A stretch of 8,879 nt of DNA from Deltaproteobacteria bacterium. Lineage in GTDB: Bacteria > Desulfobacterota > Desulfobacteria > Desulfobacterales > BuS5. Both the position numbers and the translations under genes were made by a program. The stretch covers positions 1-8,879 of the forward strand of contig JAGGWL010000230.1 in NCBI GenBank assembly GCA_021157555.1, read 5' to 3'. The notes beneath the pieces were generated by a model. It had not been told where the DNA came from, made no database searches, and saw only the letters and a list, made by a program, of their open reading frames with translations. Positions 7,388 through 8,879 of this stretch are shown here, piece by piece; the first letter of the stretch is position 1, and the number at the start of each line of letters is the position of its first letter.

Positions 7388-8368
7388 ATGCTTTTTCCCG
7401 AATACAGATCCCGACGCTTGAGGCAAAATAACGGATTCCGCAGGATGATACGTGAAACAATCCTTTCGGTTAATGATCTGATTATGCCCCTTTTTGCGAT
7501 TTCCGGAAACAATATCAAAAATCCAATACCGTCCATGCCGGGGCAGTACCAGTTATCAATAGAAAATCTTGTAAAAACAGCAGAATATGCATATAGCTTT
7601 GGAATACCGGCTGTAATGATATTCGGCATACCTGATAAAAAGGATTCTTTGGGAACGGAAGCTTATGCAGATGATGGTATTGTTCAAAAAGCAGTCCATG
7701 CACTCAAAAATAGCATTCCAGGGCTTGTCGTGATAACAGATGTCTGCTTATGCCAGTATACGGATCACGGACATTGCGGTATAGTAAAGGGCAATATTGT
7801 TGATAATGATTCCACCATTGGTCTGCTTGCTGAAACCGCTTTGTCTCATGTACAGGCTGGCGCGGATATGGTAGCGCCATCGGACATGATGGACGGTCGT
7901 ATTGCTGAAATAAGAGAGCGGCTGGATGAGAACGAATGCAGTAATATTCCCATAATGTCATATTCCGCCAAATATTGTTCCGCTTATTATGGCCCTTTTC
8001 GGGAGGCAGCAGATTCAGCGCCGAAATTCGGTGATAGAAAAACCTATCAAATGGACCCGTGCAATGGACTTGAGGCACTCCGTGAAGTAGAACTGGATGT
8101 TAGCGAAGGTGCAGACATTATAATGATAAAGCCGGCCCTTCCTTATCTTGATATTATCCGCCGCACAAGAGACGCTATTGATCTTCCATTGGCAGCATAT
8201 AATGTAAGCGGAGAATATGCCATGATAAAAGCAGCAGATCAAAAAGGATGGATTGACGGCCCAAAAGTAATGATGGAAACTTTAATTTCCATTAAACGCG
8301 CAGGAGCCGATATGATATTAACATATTTTGCCATTGAGGCTGCGGAAGCATTGAAAAATGGAGCATAA
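7388..8368 (+). CDS. hemB: Porphobilinogen synthase (delta-aminolevulinic acid dehydratase), zinc type
   Basis: This is a 326-residue cytoplasmic enzyme that condenses two 5-aminolevulinate molecules into porphobilinogen, the monopyrrole unit of all tetrapyrroles. With the ATG at 7388 the two Schiff-base lysines fall at Lys195 (SYSAKYCSAYYGPFR) and Lys248 (IIMIKPALPYLDII), almost exactly as in E. coli HemB (195 and 247). The cysteines Cys120, Cys122 and Cys130 in DVCLCQYTDHGHCG mark the zinc-dependent form rather than the magnesium-only form with Asp residues. The length is normal for the family, and a good AAGGA site precedes this start. An upstream GTG (7295) would add 31 unrelated residues and is rejected. 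hemB sits between ahbC and ahbD and overlaps ahbD by 11 bases, so it supplies the first common step next to the last steps of the pathway. The segment DPCNGLEAL has a Cys where many homologues have Ala. Confidence 0.97.
   Translation: MLFPEYRSRRLRQNNGFRRMIRETILSVNDLIMPLFAISGNNIKNPIPSMPGQYQLSIENLVKTAEYAYSFGIPAVMIFGIPDKKDSLGTEAYADDGIVQKAVHALKNSIPGLVVITDVCLCQYTDHGHCGIVKGNIVDNDSTIGLLAETALSHVQAGADMVAPSDMMDGRIAEIRERLDENECSNIPIMSYSAKYCSAYYGPFREAADSAPKFGDRKTYQMDPCNGLEALREVELDVSEGADIIMIKPALPYLDIIRRTRDAIDLPLAAYNVSGEYAMIKAADQKGWIDGPKVMMETLISIKRAGADMILTYFAIEAAEALKNGA
8344..8348 (+). promoter_or_regulatory. Ribosome binding site of ahbD inside hemB
   Basis: GGAAG lies within the hemB coding end, 9 bases before the ATG at 8358. 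It supports this start and suggests coupled translation of hemB and ahbD. Confidence 0.6.
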
Positions 8369-8879
8369 ACACCAAACCGGTCACCCAAAAGATCAAAGCG
8401 GTGCAAATCTTCGTCTTGTTGCCTGGGAGATTACACGTAATTGTAACCTTTCATGCATACACTGTCGCGCGGCCGCCACCCAAGGCCCTTATAGCGGCGA
8501 ACTTGAGACTGAAAAAGCACTTCGCCTGGTAGATCAGATAGCCGATGTGGGAAACCCTATAGTAATACTTACAGGCGGCGAACCACTGTTAAGATCTGAC
8601 ATTTTTGAAATAGCCTCATATGGCACTCAAAAAGGACTCCGCATGGTGATGGCCCCCAACGGTACCTTGATAACCGGGGCTTTTGCAAAAAAAATGATCG
8701 AATCGGGCATTAAAAGAATCAGCATCAGCCTGGACGGAGCAGATAAAAAAAGCCACGACAGTTTTAGAGGAGTCGAAGGCGCTTTTGCCGGTGCCCTTAA
8801 CGGTATAAAATTTGCCAAAGAGGTCGGCCTGGAATTTCAAATAAATACAACTATAACACAAAAAAATCTTGCCCAAATC
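8358..8879 (+). CDS. ahbD: Heme b synthase AhbD (radical SAM), C-terminal part cut by the window edge
   Basis: The frame stays open from ATG 8358 to the right edge, giving 174 N-terminal residues. AhbD oxidatively decarboxylates two propionate side chains of iron-coproporphyrin III to vinyl groups, giving heme b in the siroheme-dependent pathway. The radical SAM motif is Cys29-x3-Cys33-x2-Cys36 in EITRNCNLSCIHCRAAA, followed by TGGEPLLRSDI (72-82), APNGTLIT (99-106) and SISLDGADKKSHDSFRG (122-138). The C-terminal auxiliary-cluster cysteines lie outside the window, so this half is unseen. The start overlaps the hemB stop by 11 bases. It is paralogous to AhbC upstream (for example RFRGVKGAFNAAIKGI against SFRGVEGAFAGALNGI). 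The AhbD call rests on the RLVAWEITRNCNLSC opening and on gene order. NirJ-type proteins are the main alternative. Confidence 0.9.
   Translation, partial: MEHKHQTGHPKDQSGANLRLVAWEITRNCNLSCIHCRAAATQGPYSGELETEKALRLVDQIADVGNPIVILTGGEPLLRSDIFEIASYGTQKGLRMVMAPNGTLITGAFAKKMIESGIKRISISLDGADKKSHDSFRGVEGAFAGALNGIKFAKEVGLEFQINTTITQKNLAQI

Noticed and set aside
7704..8078. 124-residue minus-strand open frame inside hemB
   Set aside because: It is antisense to the catalytic core of hemB, with low-complexity His/Pro/Gln-rich content typical of a shadow frame.
8616..8876. 86-residue minus-strand open frame at the right edge
   Set aside because: It is antisense to the conserved radical SAM domain of ahbD.

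Overview
The window looks like chromosomal DNA of an anaerobic sulfate-reducing bacterium of the Desulfobacterota, probably a member of the Desulfobacterales. The main reason is the ahbC-hemB-ahbD gene block of the siroheme-dependent heme pathway. That pathway is typical of sulfate reducers and methanogens, and the same gene order is known from Desulfovibrio. The DNA is fairly AT-rich. No tRNA, rRNA, CRISPR array, transposase or phage gene is visible, so this is mostly core-genome sequence with one unusual ATPase gene.

Left half, minus strand (reading right to left from about 4187). A U32-family protein of the TrhP/YegQ tRNA-hydroxylation type is followed, with a 4-base ATGA overlap, by tex, an RNA-binding protein with YqgF-like, helix-hairpin-helix and S1 domains. 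A spacer of about 180 bases then carries a perfect 26-base palindrome of REP type. Beyond it is an unrecognised gene on the same strand that runs off the left edge.

Centre. A 72-base divergent intergenic region separates the two transcription directions and holds a plausible sigma70-type promoter facing right.

Right half, plus strand. The first gene encodes a 601-residue ClpX-like AAA+ unfoldase. It has lost the N-terminal zinc-binding domain, keeps the ClpP-docking IGF motif and the GYVG pore loop, has a remodelled second pore loop, and carries a long C-terminal extension of unknown function. Only 33 bases later come ahbC (12,18-didecarboxysiroheme deacetylase), hemB (porphobilinogen synthase, zinc type) and ahbD (heme synthase). 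ahbD overlaps hemB by 11 bases and is cut by the right edge.

How the genes fit together. HemB makes porphobilinogen early in tetrapyrrole synthesis. AhbC and AhbD carry out the last two steps, from didecarboxysiroheme through iron-coproporphyrin III to heme b. The enzymes in between (for example HemC, HemD, siroheme synthase, AhbA and AhbB) are not in the window. The most interesting open question is whether the ClpX-like ATPase just upstream acts on heme-pathway enzymes.
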